Assembly (NCBI GenBank): GCA_002722095.1
Contig: PBKG01000007.1
Coordinates: forward strand, 157,394-166,686
DNA from: Rhodospirillaceae bacterium
GTDB taxonomy: Bacteria; Pseudomonadota; Alphaproteobacteria; UBA8366
Reading direction: 5' to 3'
Length of the DNA stretch: 9,293 nt
Shown here: piece by piece, positions 1-6,667 of the stretch
How the letters are laid out: the number at the start of each line of letters is the position of its first letter
Position numbering within the stretch: the first letter of the stretch is position 1
The notes under the pieces: generated by a model
What the model was told of the DNA's origin: nothing
The model's input: only the letters and a program-made list of their open reading frames with translations
Databases searched by the model: none
Program-made: the position numbers and the translations under genes

Positions 1-859
1 GCCCATGACCGTCCGTAAGCGTGATGACGTCCCCCGGTTTGACCGACCGGTCGATGAGCAGCAACAGGCCGCTAAACAGATTCGACACCACCTTTTGTAA
101 TCCGAACCCAATGCCCAAGCCCAAGGCACCGGTAAAGACCGCCAGCGCTGTCAGATCGACGCCGATAAATTCCAGCGCCAGCAACAACGTGAGTGCAAAG
201 AGTGCGATCTTGGTGATTTGGATCAATAACAGCTGGATCGACGGCGAGAGATCGCGGCTCCGTTTGATACCGCGTTCGATGAACACGTTGATCAGACTCA
301 CCAGTTGCAAAAGTATCACCAATGCGATGATGAATTTTATAATCAGCCAGATCGAAATGCTCTTTTCGCCAATGTTAATTGCGGCACCATCAAGCAGTGC
401 AATTATTGGCGAAAGCAGACCGACGATATCCAAAGCAGCCAGAATCCATATCGCGAAGACGAGGAGCCGCCGCCAAAATCGATCGCGGACAATCGTAAGA
501 ACGATGTTGATAATGATCCATGCGGTCAGAAGCTTGGCGGCTGTCTTGAACAAATGCTCGGAGTACCGGAGCTGATAGGCAGCGACGCGTGCGAGCACGA
601 TGCCGAACCACCAACTCACCGGCAGTATCAGAGAAATCGCAAGTGTCTTGGCGCCCTCGGTAAAGTCGGACAAGCGACCCGAGGTATGGATTTCAGCCAC
701 TTTCGGCGCCAGCAGCCGCCGGACAAAAAGCGCCACGATGAACGCAAGCCCAATCACCAAAAACTGTCCACCGGCGGTTGGCGCCAACAGATCGGTATCG
801 ATCCATTCGTAAATCGCCGACCAAGCGTCGCGGAAGAGCAATAAAAACTCGCTATTCAT
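1..859 (-). CDS. MscS-family mechanosensitive ion channel, N-terminal part (C-terminus beyond the window)
   Basis: The leftward reading frame is open for 286 codons and runs off the left edge, so the protein is partial. Hydrophobic segments lie at about residues 33-50, 72-92, 108-124, 131-150, 168-194 and 214-232. They are followed by a glycine/alanine-rich pore helix at about 237-270, which contains GALGLGIGFGLQ and NLFSG and then the basic-to-acidic turn DRSVKPGDVI. This is the MscS TM3 pore-helix signature and the start of the beta domain. The family forms homoheptameric inner-membrane channels that open under membrane tension and release solutes during hypo-osmotic shock. The six preceding segments make this a larger multi-TM MscS paralog, not the minimal three-TM type. 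The start is uncertain: ATG at 859 was chosen, an in-frame ATG lies four codons upstream at 871 and a GTG at 877, and none has a clear Shine-Dalgarno sequence. It is divergent from the acetyltransferase gene. The beta and alpha-beta C-terminal domains are not visible. Confidence 0.9.
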   Translation of the reverse strand, partial: MNSEFLLLFRDAWSAIYEWIDTDLLAPTAGGQFLVIGLAFIVALFVRRLLAPKVAEIHTSGRLSDFTEGAKTLAISLILPVSWWFGIVLARVAAYQLRYSEHLFKTAAKLLTAWIIINIVLTIVRDRFWRRLLVFAIWILAALDIVGLLSPIIALLDGAAINIGEKSISIWLIIKFIIALVILLQLVSLINVFIERGIKRSRDLSPSIQLLLIQITKIALFALTLLLALEFIGVDLTALAVFTGALGLGIGFGLQKVVSNLFSGLLLLIDRSVKPGDVITLTDGHG

Positions 860-969
860 GGCCGCTACCATTAGCACGTTCGCCAACAGCCGACGCGTCA
901 AAATTTTAGGAAATTTAGTCGCCCGGCGTGACCATTGCCCTTCGGTTTGGGATTTGGCGTAATGGCGCT

Positions 970-1473
970 GTGAAACCCGCCCGCGCATCAATTGTTATTC
1001 GTCCAGCCGCCACCGCCGACAAACCGGCGATTTGGTCGATTCTCGAACCCGTGCTCCGCGCCGGCGAAACCTATGCTCTTCCCCGCGACATGACCCGATC
1101 AGAAGCCCTCGCCTATTGGCTTGCAGACGAAAAACAGTGTTTTGTCGCAGAAACCGAAGGGACCGTGCTTGGCACCTATTACCTACGTACCAATCAGGCA
1201 GGCGGCGGCGAGCATGTTTGCAATTGTGGCTACGTGACCGACGAGCGATCGCGCGGCCAGGGAATTGCTCGGCAAATGTGCGAGCATTCCCTGCAAACGG
1301 CCCGTAAGCTCGGTTACCGCGCGATGCAGTTCAATTCGGTGGTCTCGACCAACGAAGGCGCGGTTGTGCTTTGGCAAAAGCTCGGCTTCGACATCGTCGG
1401 CACGCTGCCGGATGCGTTTCATCACCCGACTCAAGGCGATGTGGACGCCTATGTGATGTATCGAAAGCTATAG
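970..1473 (+). CDS. GNAT-family N-acetyltransferase
   Basis: This 167-residue protein matches the GNAT fold, which transfers an acetyl group from acetyl-CoA to an amine. The N-terminal strand is IVIRPA (residues 8-13). The central strand reads TYYLRTN. The acetyl-CoA pyrophosphate-binding loop follows strand 4 as VTDERSRGQGIA, giving the R-x-x-G-x-G motif at residues 93-98. Later NEGAVVLWQKLGF (about 128-140) matches the conserved N-x-x-A...LGF helix near the cofactor. The substrate is unknown; the closest general picture is a cytoplasmic small-molecule or ribosomal/peptide amine acetyltransferase. The start is uncertain: GTG at 970 puts the GNAT fold close to the N-terminus as is usual, while an in-frame GTG at 928 adds 14 residues that do not look like GNAT sequence but has a weak AGGAA about 15 nt upstream. 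The gene is monocistronic and convergent with the cupin gene. Confidence 0.88.
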   Translation: MKPARASIVIRPAATADKPAIWSILEPVLRAGETYALPRDMTRSEALAYWLADEKQCFVAETEGTVLGTYYLRTNQAGGGEHVCNCGYVTDERSRGQGIARQMCEHSLQTARKLGYRAMQFNSVVSTNEGAVVLWQKLGFDIVGTLPDAFHHPTQGDVDAYVMYRKL

Positions 1474-1475
1474 GC

Positions 1476-1504
1476 AGGCCGGACGACAAATCATCGCCCG
1501 GTTT
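1476..1504. terminator. Terminator-like hairpin between convergent genes
   Basis: Just after the acetyltransferase stop, CCGG-a-CGA (1479-1486) can pair with TCG-c-CCGG (1494-1501) around a 7-nt loop with one internal mismatch. A-U and G-U pairs can extend it outward to a short T run (1502-1504). It sits in the 56-bp gap between two converging stop codons, where a shared terminator would be expected. The stem is short and the T run is only three bases, so it would be weak. Confidence 0.35.
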
Positions 1505-1529
1505 AATAGCTCTTCAGTTAACGCGATGC

Positions 1530-1925
1530 CTATTCGGTCGTCCGACCATCGAAATGCTCGTGATGCGCGTCCGCTTCCGCCTTGTCTTTATGGATGGTTC
1601 CTTCCGGATGCTCGGGAGGTCCGTAGATCGTATACAAGCGAAGCGGTTCGGTACCGGTGTTAACGACATTGTGGTTGGCACCTGCCGGCACGACGACCCC
1701 AAAATCCGCTTTTACCTGGTAGGTAACTTCGTCGATGAGGACTTCACCCGTTCCCGTCTCGAAGCGGAAAAATTGATCATGGTCGTCGTGAACTTCTGCA
1801 CCGATCTCCTCGCCAGGCTCCAGCGACATTAAAACCAGCTGAAGATTTTGACCGGTGTACAGCACCTTTCTGAAATTGGCGTTTTCCTCGGTCAATTTCT
1901 CGATATCTTCTGAAAATCCCTTCAT
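1530..1925 (-). CDS. Small single-domain cupin protein
   Basis: This 131-residue protein has one conserved beta-barrel cupin domain. Cupin motif 1 is degenerate: PGEEIGAEVHDDHDQFFRF holds H46, H49 and Q51 as likely metal ligands in an HxxHxQ arrangement, and motif E is followed by TGTGEV. Motif 2 is clear: FGVVVPAGANHNVVNTG (about 75-91), matching G-x5-P-x-G-x2-H-x3-N with H85 as ligand. The C-terminus is histidine-rich (H106, H112, H121, H122, H124). It is probably a cytoplasmic metal-binding protein; the family spans isomerases, dioxygenases and non-catalytic binders, so no reaction can be assigned. The start is supported by a GGGAG Shine-Dalgarno (about 1934-1938) roughly 8 nt before ATG. 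It is divergent from the TauD-type dioxygenase gene across 237 bp and convergent with the acetyltransferase. It is likely unrelated to the catabolic cluster, although sharing the divergent promoter region leaves co-regulation possible. Confidence 0.88.
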   Translation of the reverse strand: MKGFSEDIEKLTEENANFRKVLYTGQNLQLVLMSLEPGEEIGAEVHDDHDQFFRFETGTGEVLIDEVTYQVKADFGVVVPAGANHNVVNTGTEPLRLYTIYGPPEHPEGTIHKDKAEADAHHEHFDGRTTE

Positions 1926-1951
1926 TATAAAATCTCCCTCGTTTGAGAAAT

Positions 1952-1973
1952 GGCGGGAGCAAGCTCCAGCTAC
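1952..1973 (-). repeat. REP-like palindrome in the divergent intergenic region
   Basis: On the minus strand this reads GTAG followed by an inverted repeat whose core is GGAGCTTGCTCC, a 5-bp stem with a 2-nt turn, and then CGCC. A GTAG (or GTGG) tetranucleotide followed by an imperfect palindrome is the layout of bacterial REP elements. Only one copy is present here. It lies about 30 nt upstream of the cupin start, so it could equally be an operator or a 5'-UTR hairpin for that gene. Confidence 0.35.
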
Positions 1974-2162
1974 AGAAGTAATATGGTAGGAAACCGTCTA
2001 AGTTTAAGGGCAGCCTCGTGAAAATTTCTACACGCTGACAACAACATATCGTGAAGTCTGATGCACTCGGCTAACGTTGACGCCCCCACTATCGGAAGCA
2101 CTGTTTCCGCCGCATTTTCTGCGCTAGGCTAAGCCAAAAGCGCGATAGGAAAGGACAACCGA

Positions 2163-3122
2163 GTGTCTTCGCCTGTACTGAAAAACGATTTGGACACCTC
2201 ATTCGATTCAATCGAGGTCACACCGCTTTCCATTTATATCGGCGCCGAGATCGGTGGGGTCGACCTGACACAGCCCTTACCGGACGAACAGGTACGCGAT
2301 ATTCGGGGCGCTTTATTGAAATGGCGTGTCGTTTTCTTCCGTGACCAAACGATGACTCACGCTCAACACATCGCCTTTTCGCGTAATTTTGGGGAACTAA
2401 CGCCAGGCCATGCGGTTTATGGTAGCGACGGCGAATATCCGGAGATTTATTCGATCGCCAAACACCGCACCGCCAACCAACACTTCGAGCAAGTGCTACA
2501 CCGCCCATGGACCGGCTGGCATTCGGACATCACGGCCGCGATCAATCCGCCGATGGCCACTATTTTGCGCGGTGACACCGTGCCTCCTTACGGTGGCGAC
2601 ACGCAATTCACCAGCCTGATGGCGGCTTACGACGCGCTATCGCCGGCTATGAAAGAGTTCGTGAACGGATTGCGCGGTACCTACAAAAACCAGCCGCAAG
2701 AACAAATCAAACAATCGGAAAATTATCAGGAGATGATCCGGAAGCGTACATTGATCTCGGAGCATCCGTTGGTGCGTGTGCATCCGGAAACCGGAGAACG
2801 CGCGCTTTATGTGGGGCCGGCGCACCTCAAATCGATTGTCGGCCTGACGCCTGCGGAAAGCCGTGGATTGCTGGAAATTTTATGGGAACACATTATCCAA
2901 CCCAAGTTCACTGTCCGCTTTAAGTGGGAACCCGGCAGCGTCGCCTTTTGGGACAACCGTTCGGTCTGCCATCTCGCGCCACGCGATATTTTGGAATCCG
3001 ACTTCGAACGTCAGTTTTGGCGGACCACGCTGGTTGGCGATGTGCCGGTCGGCATCGACGGCAAACCGTCGACCTCGATCGAAGGCGATCCCATATTGGG
3101 CGTCGACCAGGAAGCAAAATAG
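2163..3122 (+). CDS. TauD/TfdA-family Fe(II)/2-oxoglutarate-dependent dioxygenase
   Basis: This 319-residue protein is a soluble non-haem iron oxygenase. It couples oxidative decarboxylation of 2-oxoglutarate to hydroxylation of an organic substrate, often releasing a sulfonate, ether or amine group. The N-terminus has the family's IGAEIGGVDLTQPL (26-39) and the VVFFRDQ strand (56-62). The facial triad is visible: H120 and D122 in GWHSDI, and H270 in VCHLAP. R283 in FERQFWR fits the 2-oxoglutarate carboxylate binder, and R287 falls where TauD has its taurine-sulfonate arginine (R270). H83 and Y86 (HAVY) fall where TauD has H70/Y73. Other conserved stretches are PYGGDTQF (142-149) and AYDALSPAMKEF (155-166). 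The start is GTG, supported by AGGAAAGGA (about 2148-2156). It heads the cluster with UbiD decarboxylases 174 bp downstream. The substrate is unknown; taurine itself is not implied, because these residues are widespread in the family. Confidence 0.93.
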   Translation: MSSPVLKNDLDTSFDSIEVTPLSIYIGAEIGGVDLTQPLPDEQVRDIRGALLKWRVVFFRDQTMTHAQHIAFSRNFGELTPGHAVYGSDGEYPEIYSIAKHRTANQHFEQVLHRPWTGWHSDITAAINPPMATILRGDTVPPYGGDTQFTSLMAAYDALSPAMKEFVNGLRGTYKNQPQEQIKQSENYQEMIRKRTLISEHPLVRVHPETGERALYVGPAHLKSIVGLTPAESRGLLEILWEHIIQPKFTVRFKWEPGSVAFWDNRSVCHLAPRDILESDFERQFWRTTLVGDVPVGIDGKPSTSIEGDPILGVDQEAK

Positions 3123-3135
3123 CGGTTTGCTTTAG

Positions 3136-3166
3136 TTGGCAGGTCGGGATGAGCAAATCTTAGAAT
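3136..3166 (+). promoter_or_regulatory. Possible sigma-70-type promoter ahead of the UbiD genes
   Basis: TTGGCA (3136-3141) and TAGAAT (3161-3166) each match five of six consensus positions. The spacer is 19 bp, which is longer than ideal. The pair begins 13 bp after the dioxygenase stop and about 130 bp before the first UbiD start. It would allow transcription of the UbiD genes independently of the dioxygenase gene. Matches of this quality arise by chance often, so this is only a candidate. Confidence 0.22.
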
Positions 3167-3221
3167 CAAAGACTTAGCGTAAATACTGTAGCACTCGAGT
3201 TGCACCCCTCACCCGCTTGCC

Positions 3222-3271
3222 ATCGCCCCAAACCCTATGACAATTTAGCCAGTCACAAGAGATCGCCCCAA
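3222..3271 (+). repeat. Pair of 10-bp direct repeats upstream of the first UbiD gene
   Basis: ATCGCCCCAA occurs at 3222-3231 and again at 3262-3271, 40 bp start to start, close to four helical turns. The second copy is part of a small hairpin, TCGCC-CCAA-GGCGA (3263-3276), that ends 6 nt before the Shine-Dalgarno of the downstream gene. It could be a tandem regulator site or a leader RNA element. No regulator is encoded nearby to support either. Confidence 0.25.
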
Positions 3272-3296
3272 GGCGACACTCCAGGGAGAGCATTGC

Positions 3297-4925
3297 ATGG
3301 CCGAGCGCGGCTATCCGGACTTGCACGATCATATCGCGACGCTTGAAAAGGCGGGGTTGTTGATCACGATCGAAAAACCGGTCAACAAAGATACCGAGAT
3401 GCACCCGCTCGTGCGATGGCAGTTCACCGGTGGCATCGCGGAAAAGGACCGAAAGGCCTTTCTGTTCAAAAACATCACCGATGCCAAGGGTCGAAGCTAC
3501 GATATGCCCGTGGTAATCGGCGCACTCGCCGCGAATGCGGAAATCTATTCTATTGGCATGGGCTGCCCGGTCGAAGATATCGGTGACAATTGGACCCGCG
3601 CCATCTCCAACCCGATCGACCCGGTTTTAGTCGATACCGCGCCGTGCCAGGACGTAATCATCGAAGGTGATGACCTTGTCGGCGACGGCAAAGGCGTCGA
3701 CGCACTCCCCATACCGATTTCCACACCCGGGTTCGATTGCGCGCCCTATTTCACCAATACTAATTGCATCACGCGTGACCCGGAGAGCGGTATCCAAAAT
3801 ATGGGTACCTATCGCGTCGGCCTGAAAGCGTCGAACCGACTTGCCGTACGAATGGTGGCCCGCCCTGGGGGGGCTGGCGGGTTTCTCCATTGGCAGAAAT
3901 ACCAAAAACGTGGCGAACCGATGCCAATGGCGTTGGTGATCGGCGTTCCGCCGGCGGTCAATTTCATGTCCCCGCAGAAATTGCAGGTGGACTTGGATGA
4001 ACTCGCCGTCGCTGGGGGACTTGTCGGCGCGCCGATCCGAAAAGTGCAGGCCCACTCGGTCGATCTGCACATCCCTGCGGAAGCCGAATTGGTGATCGAA
4101 GGAGAAATCGATACCGAGTATCTCGAACCCGAAGGCCCGTTCGGCGAAAGCCACGGACATATCGCTCTCGAGGACTACAATATGATCATGCGGATCACGG
4201 CTATTACCCATCGCAAGGATGCGGTCATGCCCTCGATCATCAGCCAAGTGACACCCAGCGAAAGCTCGGTCATCAAACGTGTTGCGTACGAGCCGCTCTG
4301 GACAAAACATTTGAAAAACGATCTCGGCGTACAAGGTGTGCAGCGCGTCATCATGCACGAGCCGCTGACCAATCTTCGCACCTTCGTTTTCATCCAGTTC
4401 GACCGCGGTACGACACGGACAGAAATCTGGCGCGGACTATATGGGGCCGCCAGTCTGATGCCGCAGGTTGGAAAATTCTGCGTCGCCATTAACGACGATA
4501 TCGATCCGGAAAGCCCGGACGCGGTGTTGTGGGCGCTGTCGTATCGCTGCAACCCGATCGAAGATACGCACGTCATGCCTTACCAGGTGCGTGGCCACGG
4601 CCCGAAGGCCGAAAGCAACGGCGAACCTTCCTCCATGCTGATCGACGCAACCATGATCGGCGGCATGCCGCCGATCGCGTTGCCCAAGCGTGAGTTCATG
4701 GAAAACGCCAAAGCGTTGTGGGAGGACCTGGACCTACCCCCCTTGTCGCCACAGGCGCCATGGCACGGCTATTCACTCGGCAACTGGAGTGATGAATGGG
4801 AGCGCGCCGCCGAGCGGGCCGTCGCCGGCGACTACCAGGAAAACGGCCGCATTTCCGAACAGCGGCAACGCAAAGGACTACACCCCGAAACGCCGGTCGA
4901 TCAGGCACCGGACGAAGAAGACTAA
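3297..4925 (+). CDS. UbiD-family prenylated-FMN-dependent (de)carboxylase, first of a tandem pair
   Basis: This 542-residue protein belongs to the UbiD family, which reversibly decarboxylates aromatic, heteroaromatic or alpha,beta-unsaturated acids using prenylated FMN, a divalent metal and K+. The cofactor and catalytic signature is complete: GIQNMGTYR (165-173, with N168 and R173 matching the Fdc1 positions), FLHWQKY (H198), a metal-proximal glutamate at about E235 in DLDELAVAGGL, and EPEGPFGESHGH (277-288), where E279 and E284 match the Fdc1 E277/E282 pair with the same spacing. SQVTPSESSVIKR (about 316-328) is the loop before the C-terminal domain. At 542 residues it exceeds the roughly 490-500 of UbiD and Fdc1, mainly through a tail containing PWHGYSLGNWSDEW that its neighbour shares. 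The start is supported by AGGGAG (3283-3288). No UbiX is encoded in the window. The substrate cannot be read from the sequence. Confidence 0.95.
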   Translation: MAERGYPDLHDHIATLEKAGLLITIEKPVNKDTEMHPLVRWQFTGGIAEKDRKAFLFKNITDAKGRSYDMPVVIGALAANAEIYSIGMGCPVEDIGDNWTRAISNPIDPVLVDTAPCQDVIIEGDDLVGDGKGVDALPIPISTPGFDCAPYFTNTNCITRDPESGIQNMGTYRVGLKASNRLAVRMVARPGGAGGFLHWQKYQKRGEPMPMALVIGVPPAVNFMSPQKLQVDLDELAVAGGLVGAPIRKVQAHSVDLHIPAEAELVIEGEIDTEYLEPEGPFGESHGHIALEDYNMIMRITAITHRKDAVMPSIISQVTPSESSVIKRVAYEPLWTKHLKNDLGVQGVQRVIMHEPLTNLRTFVFIQFDRGTTRTEIWRGLYGAASLMPQVGKFCVAINDDIDPESPDAVLWALSYRCNPIEDTHVMPYQVRGHGPKAESNGEPSSMLIDATMIGGMPPIALPKREFMENAKALWEDLDLPPLSPQAPWHGYSLGNWSDEWERAAERAVAGDYQENGRISEQRQRKGLHPETPVDQAPDEED

Positions 4926-4943
4926 ATAGAAGGAACCCAAACC

Positions 4944-6584
4944 ATGGCAGAACCCAAACGAGGCTATCCCGATCTACACGATCACATCGAAGCGCTTCGC
5001 AAAGCGGATTTGCTGATCGAGATCGACGAGCCGATCAATAAGGACACGGAAATGCACCCGCTGGTGCGCTGGCAGTTCCGTGGCGGCATCGACGAGGCGG
5101 ACCGCAAGGCTTTCCTCTTCACCAATATTACCGACAGCCTAGGGCGTAAGTATGATCTGCCGGTCGTTATAGGCGCGCTGGCCACCAATCCGGAAATCTA
5201 CAAAATCGGCGTCGGCTGCGACCTCGATAAGATCGGCGAGACCTGGAATCACGCCATTGCCAATCCGATCAAACCGAATGAAGTAGACGACGCGCCCTGC
5301 CACGACGTGGTGGAGACCGGCGCCGACCTTATCGGTGAGGGAAAGGGGTTGGATGGATTGCCAATCCCGATCTCGACGCCGGGCTTTGACGCCGCACCCT
5401 ACCTCACCGCAACTAACGTCATCACCAAGGACCCGGAAACGGGAATTCAAAACTCCGGCACCTATCGTGCCGGCCTTAAAGCTTCCGACCGGATGGCCGT
5501 TCGCATGGTGGTACGCCCCGGTGGCGCCGAAGGGTTTGTGCATTGGAAGAAATGGAAAGAACGCGGCGAACCGATGCCGTGCGCCATCGTTATCGGCTGC
5601 CCACCCGCATTCAATTATATGTCGCCGCAGAAGCTTAAAATGGGCTTCGATGAGGTAGATGTTGCGGGCGGACTAGTCGGCGAGCCGATCAACGTCACCA
5701 AGGCCAAAACCATCGACCTCAACGTGCCCGCGGAATCCGAAGTGGTCATAGAAGGGTTAATCTCCACCGAGTATGTCGAACCGGAAGCTCCTTTCGGCGA
5801 ATCTGCGGGCTATGTAGCCCTCGAAGCCTACAATATGACAATGCAAGTCACGGCGATAACCCGCCGCAAGAATGCGGTTATTCCGTCGATCATCAGCCAG
5901 GTCACGCCTAGCGAAAGTTCGGTCATCAAGCGCCTCGCCTATGAACCACTTTATCTTGCGCATCTGCGGGATAGCCTGGGCATTCAGGGGGTTATCAAAG
6001 TGTCGCTCCACGAACCGCTGACAAATCTCCGCAAGGTGGTTTTCGTGCAGATGGAGCGCGGCGCCGCTTCGACCGAAGTTTGGCGTGCGCTTTACGGCTG
6101 CACGACGCTGCAAAGCAACGTGGGCAAGTTCATCATCGCCATCAATGACGATATCGATCCCGACAATGGCGATGCGGTTTTCTGGGCGATGTCGTACCGC
6201 TGCAACCCGATCCTCGATTGCCATATCCTCGAGCATCGAAGCCATGGGCAAGGCCCTCGCGTACCCCGCTCGATTCCCGACGATTCCACATTGCTAATCG
6301 ACGCTACGATGAAAGGCCCGATGCCGCCTTTGGCGCTGCCGAAAAAGGAATATATGGAGCACGCTAAGAACCTTTGGGAAAAGCTGGGATTGCCGCCGCT
6401 AAAACCCGAAAGTCCGTGGCATGGCTATACGCTCGGGGACTGGAGCGAAGAATGGGACGAAGCCGCCAAACGAGCCGCCGATGGGCACTACCTCAAGAAC
6501 GGGGAAATCTCCAAACAGCGGATGAAAAAGGATATTCGCCCGGAGACGCCGATCAGGTCCGACGCATTGGACCAGAACATCTAG
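4944..6584 (+). CDS. UbiD-family prenylated-FMN-dependent (de)carboxylase, second of a tandem pair
   Basis: This 546-residue protein is a paralog of the preceding gene product: 57 of 80 residues are identical between its residues 163-242 and residues 161-240 of the neighbour, and the alignment is nearly gap-free apart from two extra residues after MAE. It keeps GIQNSGTYR (R175), FVHWKKW (H200) and EPEAPFGESAGY, so the R-E-E catalytic set is present (R175, E281, E286) and it should be an active enzyme. It differs at positions flanking the catalytic glutamates: EAPFGESAGY against EGPFGESHGH next door, losing a histidine and gaining a tyrosine. That suggests a different substrate, or a specialised subunit role. 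Translation is probably coupled to the first gene: the gap is 18 bp and holds AGGA (4931-4934). The shared C-terminal extension (PWHGYTLGDWSEEW) marks both as one subfamily. It could be a separate enzyme or the second subunit of a heteromer. Confidence 0.95.
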   Translation: MAEPKRGYPDLHDHIEALRKADLLIEIDEPINKDTEMHPLVRWQFRGGIDEADRKAFLFTNITDSLGRKYDLPVVIGALATNPEIYKIGVGCDLDKIGETWNHAIANPIKPNEVDDAPCHDVVETGADLIGEGKGLDGLPIPISTPGFDAAPYLTATNVITKDPETGIQNSGTYRAGLKASDRMAVRMVVRPGGAEGFVHWKKWKERGEPMPCAIVIGCPPAFNYMSPQKLKMGFDEVDVAGGLVGEPINVTKAKTIDLNVPAESEVVIEGLISTEYVEPEAPFGESAGYVALEAYNMTMQVTAITRRKNAVIPSIISQVTPSESSVIKRLAYEPLYLAHLRDSLGIQGVIKVSLHEPLTNLRKVVFVQMERGAASTEVWRALYGCTTLQSNVGKFIIAINDDIDPDNGDAVFWAMSYRCNPILDCHILEHRSHGQGPRVPRSIPDDSTLLIDATMKGPMPPLALPKKEYMEHAKNLWEKLGLPPLKPESPWHGYTLGDWSEEWDEAAKRAADGHYLKNGEISKQRMKKDIRPETPIRSDALDQNI

Positions 6585-6601
6585 TTTCGCGCGCTTGCGC
6601 T

Positions 6602-6628
6602 CCCCTACGCTATCGCATAGCCTTGGGG
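6602..6628 (+). terminator. Intercistronic hairpin between the second UbiD gene and the binding-protein gene
   Basis: CCCC (6602-6605) pairs with GGGG (6625-6628), and GCTAT (6609-6613) with ATAGC (6617-6621), around a CGC loop. A single A-T pair lies inside the internal 3x3 mismatch. AT-rich sequence ending in TTTT follows about 8 nt later (6637-6640). The T run is displaced, so this is not a strong intrinsic terminator. A partial terminator or mRNA-processing/stability hairpin is more plausible, a common device for making binding protein in excess over operon partners. Confidence 0.4.
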
Positions 6629-6667
6629 CAATAATATTTTCTGGGTTTCTTCAACAGGGAGGAAAAA

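Noticed and set aside
21..844. Two long rightward open frames (184 and 179 codons)
   Set aside because: Both are opposite the MscS-family channel frame, whose membrane segments and pore motif are unmistakable; the shadow translations show no family features.
1371..1832. 153-codon rightward open frame across the acetyltransferase end and the cupin gene
   Set aside because: It overlaps two well-supported genes, crosses their convergent terminator-like region and has no recognisable motif.
2077..2130. TTGACG and TAGGCT as promoter elements for the dioxygenase gene
   Set aside because: The two do not lie at a usable spacing, and neither has a good partner element; a promoter is expected here but cannot be placed.
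3627..4358. 243-codon open frame antisense to the first UbiD gene
   Set aside because: It lies wholly inside a strongly conserved coding sequence on the other strand, has no recognisable domain, and looks like a by-product of codon bias.
5757..6251. 164-codon open frame antisense to the second UbiD gene
   Set aside because: It overlaps the equivalent region as the antisense frame in the paralog and shares its Arg/Asp-rich shadow composition; no ribosome site or domain.
3297..6584. One of the two UbiD genes being a pseudogene
   Set aside because: Both frames are intact at full length, both have ribosome sites and both keep the R-E-E catalytic residues.
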